DNA of 27,358 nt from Caryophanales bacterium UBA6380. GTDB taxonomy: Bacteria > Bacillota_I > Bacilli_A > RFN20 > CAG-826. Every line of letters begins with the position of its first letter. Position 1 is the first letter of the stretch. The stretch lies in assembly GCA_002438785.1 (NCBI GenBank), contig DJQS01000012.1, positions 1-27,358 of the forward strand, written 5' to 3'. A program made the position numbers and the translations under genes. A model generated the notes under the pieces. The model saw only the letters and a program-made list of their open reading frames with translations, ran no database searches and had not been told where the DNA came from. This document shows positions 1 through 7,831 of the stretch, one piece after another.

Positions 1-2
1 AA

Positions 3-86
3 AAAGAACTTGAAGGTTTTAAAGTAATATATCAAAATACTGGTGAAATCAAATGTACTAAATGTTTCACATCAATTATTAACTGA
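3..86 (+). CDS. C-terminal end of an unidentified protein (5' partial)
   Basis: An open frame enters from the left edge and runs 27 codons to a TGA stop at 84-86. The residues end in a short Cys-x-x-Cys pair (the 'IKCTKC' stretch), which could be part of a metal-binding or redox-active tail. The other two plus-strand frames close within the first 30 bases, so this is the only plausible reading. Too little is present to name a family. Confidence 0.45.
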   Translation, partial: KELEGFKVIYQNTGEIKCTKCFTSIIN

Positions 87-236
87 TAATTTATATTTTG
101 ATTTATAAAATATTAGATTTAAATTATAATCAATAAATAGAAATGTAATTAATAATATTATCAAATAAATGTCTATAGGAAAGGAAACTTGGCTTAATAT
201 TAAAATAAATATTTAACCATCAATAAGGTGTAAATT

Positions 237-764
237 ATGAATACTTTGATTATATACGGCAGTCAATATGGAACAACTAAACGTTATGCAGATAAATTTG
301 CAGAAATGACAAAATTTCCAATTATTAATTATGAAAATGTTAAAAGTTTAGATGATTATAATCAAATAATATATTTTGGTGGCTTATATGCAGGCGGAAT
401 TAAGGGACTTAAAAGTATCATTAAAAAAATACCATTAGGTACAAAATTAATCATTGTTACAGTAGGATTAGCTGATGTAACAGATAAAGAAAATATAATT
501 AAAATAAGAAATTCTATTAAGAAGCAGATCCCTGAACATTTATTTAATACCTCATTAATTTTTAATTTACGAGGTGGTATTGATTATAATAAATTAAATT
601 TTAAGCATAAAACTATGATGAGAATGCTATGTCATTTTATTAAAAAGAAATCTACTGATGATCTATCACAAGAAGATAAAGATTTTTTAGAATCTTATAA
701 TAAAAAAGTAGATTTTGTTGATTTTGATTCTTTAAAACAAATTTTAAATGTAATTAATAAATAA
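237..764 (+). CDS. Flavodoxin-domain protein (HemG/flavodoxin_5-like)
   Basis: A 175-residue cytoplasmic flavodoxin-fold protein expected to bind FMN and carry electrons. The first beta strand (residues 3-8, TLIIYG) leads into a phosphate-binding loop S-Q-Y-G-T-T at residues 9-14, followed by an alternating beta/alpha pattern with a Gly-rich strand end near residues 47-53 (YFGGLYAGG). The length and the late basic helix (about residues 120-140) match the single-domain family that includes protoporphyrinogen-oxidase-like HemG proteins. The redox partner cannot be told, and no haem genes are adjacent, so a HemG role is not supported by context. A GGTG-type ribosome site lies about 8 bases before the ATG. 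A decayed relative lies on the minus strand at 5197-5726. Confidence 0.82.
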   Translation: MNTLIIYGSQYGTTKRYADKFAEMTKFPIINYENVKSLDDYNQIIYFGGLYAGGIKGLKSIIKKIPLGTKLIIVTVGLADVTDKENIIKIRNSIKKQIPEHLFNTSLIFNLRGGIDYNKLNFKHKTMMRMLCHFIKKKSTDDLSQEDKDFLESYNKKVDFVDFDSLKQILNVINK

Positions 765-984
765 ATTTCCTTTATATATCTTTAATTTATAATCTCAATT
801 ATTTTAATGCTTTTAAAAATAGTAGATTTTATTAGTAATAATACACTTATTATTAAAATTATTTTAATTCGTTATTAATTAATATAATGAAAAAATATTA
901 AGAAAAAATTAAGATAATAAATAATTAATAAAAACATTTTTTATTAAAATAAAATTTTATGGGTATTTAGAAATGGAGAATTAT

Positions 985-2526
985 ATGAAAAATAAGTATT
1001 TATTATTAGTTACAATTGGCTTAATGCTAGCTAGCTGCGATAATGTTAAAACACCTACTGGAGACGTTGATAGCGAATCAAAAGATTTCTTAAAATCATA
1101 TCAAGATAGTTATAATGTTTCTAGTGTTATTAATATTAACGAAGGAGATAAATCAAGTAAAATTAATCAAAAAGTTTATTTAGGCAATGATTATTTTACT
1201 AGTTTAACTTATGATGATAATTTAACTTTAACTGAAACTAATTTTTATGAAAAAGATAGCGATGGTGGGGTTATTAATAAGAAATTGTCAGATAAAAACA
1301 AAATAATTGAAACCCCTATTTTAGGTAATGATTTTGCTTCTTCAACTTACTCTAATTATTTATCTAAATTGGGTGTAAGTTTAAATAAAGATGGTAAAGA
1401 ATTGATAAAAGAAGAGTATAAAGATAATTTAAATATTTTTAATAATCAATTGAGTAATAATTTAACTAGTGATGGAGAATTTAAAGATACTTATTTTGAA
1501 ATTAATAGTGATGTTTTAACTTATCATAGTGAAGTAAATAAAAATAATATAACTTATACAATTGATGCAACATTTTTATCTAAAGATAAAGAAGAAACTA
1601 AAAAATTAAAAATTTTAGATGAAACTGAAACAAGTAAAAAAGCTAATAATTTATTCAATAAATTAAAAGAAAATAATTATACAATTAGTTTGAATAGTGG
1701 AGATACTTTATTAAGCAAAATATACGTTAATAAAGAAGATATTTATGTTGATAATCAAAAAGATGATAATTTAGGATATTATAAAATAGATAGTGGATAT
1801 CAAGTTGTTAAAGTTAAAGGTGAAACTATTTCTAATAGTGAAACTTCAACTGATAAATTTACTTCTTTACTTGCTGATTTTGATGTTAGTGGTGAAATAT
1901 TTGTTGGTGAAACGGAATTTAACGTTTCTAAATATGTTAAAGATAGTGTAATTAATCATTTTGAGACTATTGGTTTAGAAAACTTGATTTATGATGATTC
2001 CACTTATTTATTTACTGATGATAATTTAATTATTAAATCAAAAACATTAAGTTCTAATTATGAAATTACTTTTTATGATATTAATTCAACTACACTACCA
2101 ATAAATATTCGTAATATTACAAGTAGTAAATCGTGGAAGGATGAAACTAGTGGTAATAATACTATTCAAGATGAAATTGAAACATTAATTGGGAAAGGTG
2201 CTAATATTCCTTATTTTGATACTGGTTCAACTTGGACATGTGATGTTTACTCTACATATCTTGATATGTATTCAGGAGATGTTAGTGAAGAAGATGCGGA
2301 TAAATTAGTTTTAGCATATTGTGATAAATTAGTTAAAGCTGGATTTAAAAAATATAGTGAAGATGAGATGAGTCAAGCTGAAAGTGATGGATGGTTTTAT
2401 CCGATGGTTGGAGTAGGAAGTAGCGATTATTTATTTGATTATAATGATTCATTTTATTTAGAAGTATATAATTGTTATGAAACAGGATATTTATCTGGAG
2501 TAGGATTATATATAGGCTCAAAATAA
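985..2526 (+). CDS. Large secreted lipoprotein of unknown function (first of a paralogous pair)
   Basis: A 513-residue acidic lipoprotein. An upstream in-frame ATG at 973 exists, but GGAG at 975-978 sits at ideal distance from the ATG at 985, which also gives a clean type II signal peptide: MKNKY, a hydrophobic core, then lipobox LASC with Cys18. The rest is rich in Asp, Asn, Ser and Thr with no enzyme motif that I recognise. The C-terminal roughly 110 residues (from 'GKGANIPYFDTGSTW' on) resemble the C-terminus of the next gene, including an aromatic/Gly-rich finish. The next gene starts one base after this stop, so the two are co-transcribed and probably translationally coupled. A TATAAT at 883-888 may be the -10 element, without a convincing -35. 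Likely a cell-surface adhesin, binding or sensing protein; no function can be assigned. Confidence 0.85.
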   Translation: MKNKYLLLVTIGLMLASCDNVKTPTGDVDSESKDFLKSYQDSYNVSSVININEGDKSSKINQKVYLGNDYFTSLTYDDNLTLTETNFYEKDSDGGVINKKLSDKNKIIETPILGNDFASSTYSNYLSKLGVSLNKDGKELIKEEYKDNLNIFNNQLSNNLTSDGEFKDTYFEINSDVLTYHSEVNKNNITYTIDATFLSKDKEETKKLKILDETETSKKANNLFNKLKENNYTISLNSGDTLLSKIYVNKEDIYVDNQKDDNLGYYKIDSGYQVVKVKGETISNSETSTDKFTSLLADFDVSGEIFVGETEFNVSKYVKDSVINHFETIGLENLIYDDSTYLFTDDNLIIKSKTLSSNYEITFYDINSTTLPINIRNITSSKSWKDETSGNNTIQDEIETLIGKGANIPYFDTGSTWTCDVYSTYLDMYSGDVSEEDADKLVLAYCDKLVKAGFKKYSEDEMSQAESDGWFYPMVGVGSSDYLFDYNDSFYLEVYNCYETGYLSGVGLYIGSK

Positions 2527-2527
2527 T

Positions 2528-4804
2528 ATGAAGAAAACATCATTAATTATATCTATTTTATCTTTTAGTTTATTATTTTCTTGTGGGAATAATGTTAAAA
2601 ATGATGATCCTATAGTTGACGATAATGATGATAAAAATAACGATGATCAATATGATTTTAATGATTTAAATAATATTACTAAAGAAGAGGCTTATGAAGT
2701 CATTAAAGAATTAAAAGATGCTTTTTCTTATAAGGTTCAATATTTTAAAAATAAGAAATTAGTATCTACATATTTAAATGAAGCTTATTATCATGATGGG
2801 AGTAGTAATAGTGGTTATTTATTAAAAGAATCATATGATAAAAGCTTAGGAAATTCTTTACTTTATGAATATGAAATTATAGATAATAAAGTAGAAGTTT
2901 ATCATCCATTAACTCAAATTATTAATTATCAAAGTGTTCCTATTACTAATTTAGATTTGTTTAAATATTTTAATTATTTAAATACAGATTTTAAAAATAA
3001 AGTGGATATTAGCGATTTTATTTATAAAAATAATGGTGTTTTGTACACTACTAATGAATATTTAATTTCAATTTTTGCTTATACTATGAATGAAAGTGAA
3101 GTTATTAGTAAAGCTAAAGAAGTTAAATTTTATAAAGATAAAGATAATAATTTAGTATATAAAATTATATATAAAATTAATAACTCTAATCGAGATTTAG
3201 AAACTTCATATTGTCGAATAAAAGATATTAATAAAGCTAAATATAATTTAGTAAGTGAATATAGTAAAAAGAATTATTTATTAAATAAAATTAGATTAGA
3301 TAAATCTAATTTATTAAATTTAGATTTATCTAATATTAATAGTTATTCATTAAGTAATGAGTGTTATGTTTATATTGACAATATTAATAAAGGTATTTAT
3401 GCTAAAAGTGATCTAGATGTTAGCTTAGATAAAATACGTTTAATACATACTGATCCTACTAATAATAAAACAAGTTCTAATTTAGTTATTAATAAAGATA
3501 ATAGACCATATTCTAGAGGATATGGAAGTGATGGAACTATTAAAGATAATCCATATCATGATGCGTATACATGGGATAATACGTTCCCTAGTTTATATGA
3601 TTTATTATTAAAAGAGGCTAATGCTTTTAGTTTAGAAGATGATAAATTAGTTTATTATGGATTTAATTATTTAAAATATTTCAATATTACTACTTATTTT
3701 AATACTGGTAGTAATATTGCTAAATTTTATATAACTTTAAAAGACAATAAGATTGATTCTTTTAATTTTATTTATCCTAAACAAAATTATAATGATACGA
3801 ATGAAAATTTTGATTTTATATTTAAAGTTAAATCGAGTGTTATTAATAGTCGAAAGATAACTGATTTACCTCCTATTAAAGAAACTGAAATGAATAAAGA
3901 GTTAGATATTTATTTAAACAAAATAAATGGCAATCAAGATTTTAAAATTACTTCAATAAATAAATCTACTCCTAGTAATAGTTATGAAATTATTAAAACT
4001 AATAACATATATTTAAAAAGGACTAATACATTAAGAATGAGTGGAGAAATTACAAGTTTTTATGAAGGTTATAAAAAGACTAGTAATGGATTAAATAGAT
4101 TTTTAATTACAGAAGATAATGTAATTAAACCAAATGGGTATACTAAAACTAATTTAACTTTAGAATCATTGATTCCTAGTGGTATTAATAAGAAATTATT
4201 TAATTCTTTAGATGGAACTAATTATTATTTAACTGATTATGTTTTACCAACGATTTATGATTCTATTTGTTTAGGAAAAAAAGGAAAATATTTAACTAGT
4301 AATAGTTTTAATATGGTAATAGATAAAAACACTAAGCAAATTAAAGAAATTTCTTATGACTATGTTGATGATTATTATAATAAGGGAAGTGAAATAATAA
4401 CTTATACTTATGATGATATCAAAATAGATGATAAAATTTTAAATTTAATTAATAATTTAGGCGAATTTAAAGAAATTACTTCGTGGGAAGAAGAAGACCC
4501 AATAATCGCTAATAAATTAAAAACATTATATGGAGAAGAAGCTAGTAATGTTCCATATGTATTTAATGAAGAAACTTATAAAAAGTGGGATTCAATATTA
4601 TTATATGACGATTTAAATATTTCTAATTCTACTGATGAAGATGTTTCAAATGAATTTTATAATGAATATCGAAAGGCATTGATTAATAAAGGATTTAAAA
4701 GAATCGAGGATAATAATTATCCAGGTGGAGAAATTTATTGTTTAGGCTCAATTAAAGTTCGATTAGCTAAAGTTCTTTATGGAGGTTTATATTTTTATAA
4801 ATAG
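2528..4804 (+). CDS. Large secreted lipoprotein of unknown function (second of a paralogous pair)
   Basis: A 758-residue lipoprotein beginning MKKTSL with lipobox LFSC (Cys19), followed by an Asp/Asn-rich linker (about residues 27-50) typical of a spacer holding the folded part away from the membrane. The body is Tyr/Asn/Lys-rich with no recognisable catalytic motif. It shares with its upstream neighbour a C-terminal domain of roughly 110 residues: a Gly, then 'N[IV]PY[FV]', a Trp about 8-10 residues later, an acidic stretch, and 'KAGFK/NKGFK' about 30 residues before a terminal beta-rich segment. The ATG is one base after the preceding stop and has no Shine-Dalgarno of its own outside the upstream coding sequence, pointing to translational coupling. 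Tail-proximal hairpin DNA at 5121-5160 may end the transcript. Confidence 0.85.
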   Translation: MKKTSLIISILSFSLLFSCGNNVKNDDPIVDDNDDKNNDDQYDFNDLNNITKEEAYEVIKELKDAFSYKVQYFKNKKLVSTYLNEAYYHDGSSNSGYLLKESYDKSLGNSLLYEYEIIDNKVEVYHPLTQIINYQSVPITNLDLFKYFNYLNTDFKNKVDISDFIYKNNGVLYTTNEYLISIFAYTMNESEVISKAKEVKFYKDKDNNLVYKIIYKINNSNRDLETSYCRIKDINKAKYNLVSEYSKKNYLLNKIRLDKSNLLNLDLSNINSYSLSNECYVYIDNINKGIYAKSDLDVSLDKIRLIHTDPTNNKTSSNLVINKDNRPYSRGYGSDGTIKDNPYHDAYTWDNTFPSLYDLLLKEANAFSLEDDKLVYYGFNYLKYFNITTYFNTGSNIAKFYITLKDNKIDSFNFIYPKQNYNDTNENFDFIFKVKSSVINSRKITDLPPIKETEMNKELDIYLNKINGNQDFKITSINKSTPSNSYEIIKTNNIYLKRTNTLRMSGEITSFYEGYKKTSNGLNRFLITEDNVIKPNGYTKTNLTLESLIPSGINKKLFNSLDGTNYYLTDYVLPTIYDSICLGKKGKYLTSNSFNMVIDKNTKQIKEISYDYVDDYYNKGSEIITYTYDDIKIDDKILNLINNLGEFKEITSWEEEDPIIANKLKTLYGEEASNVPYVFNEETYKKWDSILLYDDLNISNSTDEDVSNEFYNEYRKALINKGFKRIEDNNYPGGEIYCLGSIKVRLAKVLYGGLYFYK

Positions 4805-5196
4805 ATCCGATAAAACATATAGCTTGATTAAAATAAGGTGATACTTTTTAATTAGCAATTTGACTTAGATTATGAAGAATGAATATAAGTAAAATGAGTT
4901 TAATTGAATAAAGTATTATTTATACGTGTTGAATTTTAGAATTTAATCCTTTTAATATACCAAAATCTATTTCAAGTTTTCTTCTAATAAACTGAATTTC
5001 AATAAAAGTAATTTATATAGCATTGTTAATATAAATAATAAATAAGATCTATTAATTAGTAATACAATTCTTTAAAGAATAGTAAAAACTCAATAACGAA
5101 ACGTCTATTAAAACATCGATTAAATATTAAAATTTGTAGTAATACAAGTTTTAATATTTATATTAATTAATCATTATTGAAATTATTGATTGATAA
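4805..5196. other. Intergenic stretch without a gene
   Basis: About 390 bases, very AT-rich, with stops in all frames. The only structure I see is the long hairpin at 5121-5160 (listed separately). On the minus strand, roughly 4935-5020, an open stretch of about 28 codons has no start and no recognisable motif. It lies between the end of the lipoprotein pair and the end of the decayed minus-strand flavodoxin, so it is a convergent intergenic region. Confidence 0.6.
5121..5160. terminator. Long AT-rich hairpin, candidate bidirectional terminator
   Basis: Left arm taaatattaaaatttgta (5121-5138), loop gtaa (5139-5142), right arm tacaagttttaatattta (5143-5160): 18 paired positions with a single G-T type mismatch. 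It lies between a plus-strand operon and a minus-strand (now decayed) gene, where a two-way terminator would be expected. The stem has very few G-C pairs, which weakens the terminator reading; a remnant of a small inverted-repeat element is possible. Confidence 0.45.
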
Positions 5197-5726
5197 TTAA
5201 TTTAAATTATCAAGACATTTAAGGATTGGTTCTATATATTTTTTATCAGTCCAATCATTTTTATTATCAAAAGCTTCTATTAAGGCTTTTTCCCAAGGCT
5301 CATATGTAGATGGATCTTTTTTGCAACAACCTTCTTTAGTAATTTGCATTAGACTCGATCTTTAAATGACATATTGTCAAAATAAAAAGCACCACGGCAA
5401 TAAAATAAAGGATATTTGACATCTTATCTTTAAGATTACGTTCTTTGATTTGCTTTAATGCATTTTCTTCATATAGAGAAGCCCCACAACAAAATATTAT
5501 AATGTTTTTATTTTTTAACTTATTGAAATTCTTTTTTTATGAATGATAATCCAGCAATCCCAGAAGCATATATTCCTCCACCTAAAATAATAATGTCATG
5601 TTTAATAATTTCATTTATATTAGTGCTCTTAGTTTCTAGACATGTAAAGCTTGTTTCATTTTTTAACCAATTTGCTTATTTTTTTGTTGTACCATATCTT
5701 GATTGATATAAAATTATTCCATTCAT
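5197..5726 (-). pseudogene. Decayed flavodoxin-domain protein
   Basis: Reading the minus strand from an ATG at 5726-5724 gives a clear flavodoxin start (MNGIILYQSRYGTTKK, with the FMN loop S-R-Y-G-T-T), then an in-frame TAA about 16 codons in. The frame continues (ANWLKNETSFTC..., a GGGIYASGIAG segment, then NKNIIIFCCGAS) but breaks at an A-run near 5535-5545, again near 5395-5400, carries a second TAA near 5360, and breaks once more near 5320-5325. It ends in a clean tail (KKDPSTYEPWEKAL... to TAA at 5199-5197). At least two nonsense codons and three frameshifts make a functional product very unlikely. It belongs to the same broad family as the intact gene at 237-764 but is clearly a different subfamily member, not a recent copy. 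Confidence 0.88.
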
Positions 5727-5877
5727 AAGTTTGTCTTTTAATATTATCAAATCTTTTTAAATATATAATCAGTTTATAATATAATCAATCATTGTAACAA
5801 AGTAGATATTTTATTAATAACGTGATTGACTATGTTCCATAATTTGATTTTAATTTATTACTTAAAAGTATATAATA

Positions 5878-5964
5878 AATTCCGGGTGCTTAAGAATAAG
5901 CTGAGATAAATGTGATACTCATTTAACCGTTTGACCTGATCTAGGTAATGCTAGCGTAGGAATT
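5878..5964 (+). promoter_or_regulatory. TPP (THI-box) riboswitch
   Basis: The sequence carries the hallmark blocks in order: CGGGTGC (5883-5889), GCTGAGA (5900-5906), ACCGTTTGACCTGATCT (5926-5942), then GGTAATGCTAGCGTAGGAA (5944-5962). Flanking AATTCC (5878-5883) and GGAATT (5959-5964) pair as the closing P1 helix. It lies directly ahead of a terminator and the thiamine transporter/kinase genes. As in the known family, thiamine pyrophosphate binding should favour the downstream terminator and shut the operon off when the cofactor is plentiful. Confidence 0.96.
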
Positions 5965-5986
5965 ATTTATTTTTATTTAAAATGAT

Positions 5987-6014
5987 ATCTCTACGTTAGA
6001 AGTAGAGATTTTTT
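5987..6014 (+). terminator. Riboswitch expression-platform terminator
   Basis: Arms atctctac (5987-5994) and gtagagat (6002-6009) with loop gttagaa, followed by a run of six T (6009-6014). It stands between the TPP aptamer and the Shine-Dalgarno AGGAGG (about 6018-6023) of the transporter gene, the standard position for transcription-attenuation control by a TPP riboswitch. Confidence 0.88.
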
Positions 6015-6034
6015 ATTAGGAGGATATATTTATT

Positions 6035-7171
6035 ATGTTAGAAGAAAAAAACTCTCTCTTTAAAGTAAAAAGTTTTCTAAATGAAGGTATTTTTATAATA
6101 TTTAGTTTAGCAATCTTTTTACTTTTATTGATTCCTTTTGCTTCAATTTCTTTTTATAAGGATAAAACAATTATTGGTAATCCACAGCTTTTAGGATTTT
6201 ATGAAGTTCTTACAAAAGAAGTTTATATTGGTAATAATTTATTTAATTTATCAAATAGTAGAATTATTTTTGTTTTTACTATAATCACAATATTTATTAG
6301 CATCGTAACTATGTGTTTAGGATGTTATTTTAAAAACAAAAATAAAGAAATGTCATTTGCTTTTTATTGTTTAACATTTATCTTTAGTGTTGGAATAATG
6401 TTTTCTTTATTATTAAGTGGATTTTATGTTATTAGTTTAGATAACGTTAGTATTGATGGCATTTCGATTTCTTCTTCTACAAATACATCTTTTGCTATTT
6501 GTATTACAATTTGTTTATTAGTTACAATGTTAACTTCATTATTAAGATTATTTGATATTAAAAAATATACTATTCAAGAAATTGCTGAGACTGGCGTTTT
6601 AGTTGCTTTAGCTGTTCTTTTAGATCATTATTGCAAAATCCCTATTCAAGCAAATGGTGGAAGTATTAATTTTAGTGCAATCCCTTTATTTATTATTGCA
6701 ATTCGTTATGGAGGATTTAAAGGATTTGTAGCTAGTAGCTTATTATTTGGATTTATAACTTGTTTAATTGATGGTTATGGATTTCAAACTTATCCATTTG
6801 ATTATTTTGTAGCTTTAAGTGGATATGGTTTAGTTGGCACTTTTTATAATTTTGTTAATAATTATTATGAAAAAAGAAATATTATGTTAATTAACTCTGA
6901 TTTAAAAGTAGTTAATAAAAAAGAAGCTTTTATTGAAAATTTATTTAAAATTTTAGCAATTATTATTGCTGGAGTTTTTGTTATGATTATTAGATATTTT
7001 GGTCATATGATTAGTGGAGCTATTTTATATCAACCTATTACCTTTATCGATAATTTTATTTATCAATCAACTTATGTTCCATTATCAGTATTGATTTCTA
7101 TAGTCGGTATGATAGTTTTATATAAACCAATTGAATTAATCAATAGAGTTTTTAAAGTAAGAAATAAATAA
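6035..7171 (+). CDS. thiT: Thiamine transporter ThiT (ECF S component) with an extra N-terminal four-helix module
   Basis: A 378-residue membrane protein. Residues about 180-366 match the ThiT fold: the 'IAETGVLVALAVLLD' first helix, 'GGSINFSAIPLFIIAIRYG' and 'FKGF' hallmark stretch (208-231), an 'IRYFGHMISGAIL' stretch (319-331) whose His324 corresponds to the thiamine-site His of this family, and a final helix at 350-366. ThiT binds thiamine and docks onto a shared ECF transporter energising module, which is not encoded in this window. ThiT proteins are usually about 180-200 residues; here residues 1-175 add four predicted helices (about 17-39, 77-98, 109-132, 152-172) with an external loop at 40-76. 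I do not recognise this module. The ATG follows AGGAGG by 11 bases and the gene lies behind a TPP riboswitch, supporting thiamine as substrate. Confidence 0.92.
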   Translation: MLEEKNSLFKVKSFLNEGIFIIFSLAIFLLLLIPFASISFYKDKTIIGNPQLLGFYEVLTKEVYIGNNLFNLSNSRIIFVFTIITIFISIVTMCLGCYFKNKNKEMSFAFYCLTFIFSVGIMFSLLLSGFYVISLDNVSIDGISISSSTNTSFAICITICLLVTMLTSLLRLFDIKKYTIQEIAETGVLVALAVLLDHYCKIPIQANGGSINFSAIPLFIIAIRYGGFKGFVASSLLFGFITCLIDGYGFQTYPFDYFVALSGYGLVGTFYNFVNNYYEKRNIMLINSDLKVVNKKEAFIENLFKILAIIIAGVFVMIIRYFGHMISGAILYQPITFIDNFIYQSTYVPLSVLISIVGMIVLYKPIELINRVFKVRNK

Positions 7172-7172
7172 T

Positions 7173-7775
7173 ATGAATTGTTGTATTGTTATAGGAAGTA
7201 TGAATGTAACTAGAAAAATCATTAAAGAAGAGGGTGATTTTTTAATTGCTGCTGATAAAGGGTATTTAAATTGTCTTAAACAAAATTTAGATGTTGATTT
7301 ATTAATAGGTGATTTTGATAGTTTAAAAATAATTCCTAACAATATTGAAACTGTTAGATTAAATAAAATAAAAGATGATACTGATACCTTCGATGCAATA
7401 AAAGAAGGAATTTCTCGAGGATATAAATCTTTTAAGATTTATGGTGTTATTGGAGGAAGATTTGAACATAGTTTTGCAAATTTATCAATCTTACTCTATT
7501 TAGTTAATAGAGGTTACGATGCAAAAATTTATTCTAATAAAAAAACTTATATTTTATTAAAAAATGGGGATTTAGCACTAAAAAAGAAAAAAAGAGGTTA
7601 TTTATCAGTATTTTCTATAACTGATAAATGTTATGGAGTAACATTAAAAAATCTTAAATATGAATTAAATAATAAGACTTTATATAAAGATATTCCATTA
7701 GGAATAGATAATGAATATATTAATCAAGAGCCTTTTATAAGTGTAAAAGAAGGGACTTTACTTATTATTTATTAA
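7173..7775 (+). CDS. thiN: Thiamine pyrophosphokinase
   Basis: A 200-residue cytoplasmic enzyme that transfers pyrophosphate from ATP to thiamine, making the active cofactor TPP. Family motifs are all present: AADKG (26-30), GDFDS (46-50), KDDTDT (67-72, the acidic metal/ATP site) and GGRFEHSFANL (94-104), where the usual Asp of GGRxDH is Glu. The C-terminal half is the beta-rich thiamine-binding domain. The length is typical. The ATG starts one base after the thiT stop, so the pair is a riboswitch-controlled operon for thiamine salvage: import by ThiT, then activation by this kinase. No de novo thiamine synthesis genes are present in the window. Confidence 0.95.
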   Translation: MNCCIVIGSMNVTRKIIKEEGDFLIAADKGYLNCLKQNLDVDLLIGDFDSLKIIPNNIETVRLNKIKDDTDTFDAIKEGISRGYKSFKIYGVIGGRFEHSFANLSILLYLVNRGYDAKIYSNKKTYILLKNGDLALKKKKRGYLSVFSITDKCYGVTLKNLKYELNNKTLYKDIPLGIDNEYINQEPFISVKEGTLLIIY

Positions 7776-7831
7776 TAAATGATTTTTTTATTAAATTGCT
7801 TATCCCTTATTTTATAAATATAATTTAGGAT

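Noticed and set aside
836..855. TAATAATA...TATTATTA inverted repeat after the flavodoxin gene
   Set aside because: Only A-T pairs, 8 bp, no T-run directly following; expected by chance in DNA this AT-rich.
4935..5020. About 28 open codons on the minus strand in the intergenic region
   Set aside because: No start codon, no ribosome site and no recognisable motif; stops on both sides. Not distinguishable from chance.
5871..5876. TATAAT just before the TPP riboswitch as its promoter
   Set aside because: Transcription from it would start inside or after the 5' strand of the P1 helix, removing part of the aptamer; no matching -35 at 17 bases. The true promoter is probably further upstream.
7136..7342. 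Minus-strand open frame over the thiT/thiN junction
   Set aside because: It spans the junction of two clear genes and opposes thiN motifs; a shadow frame.
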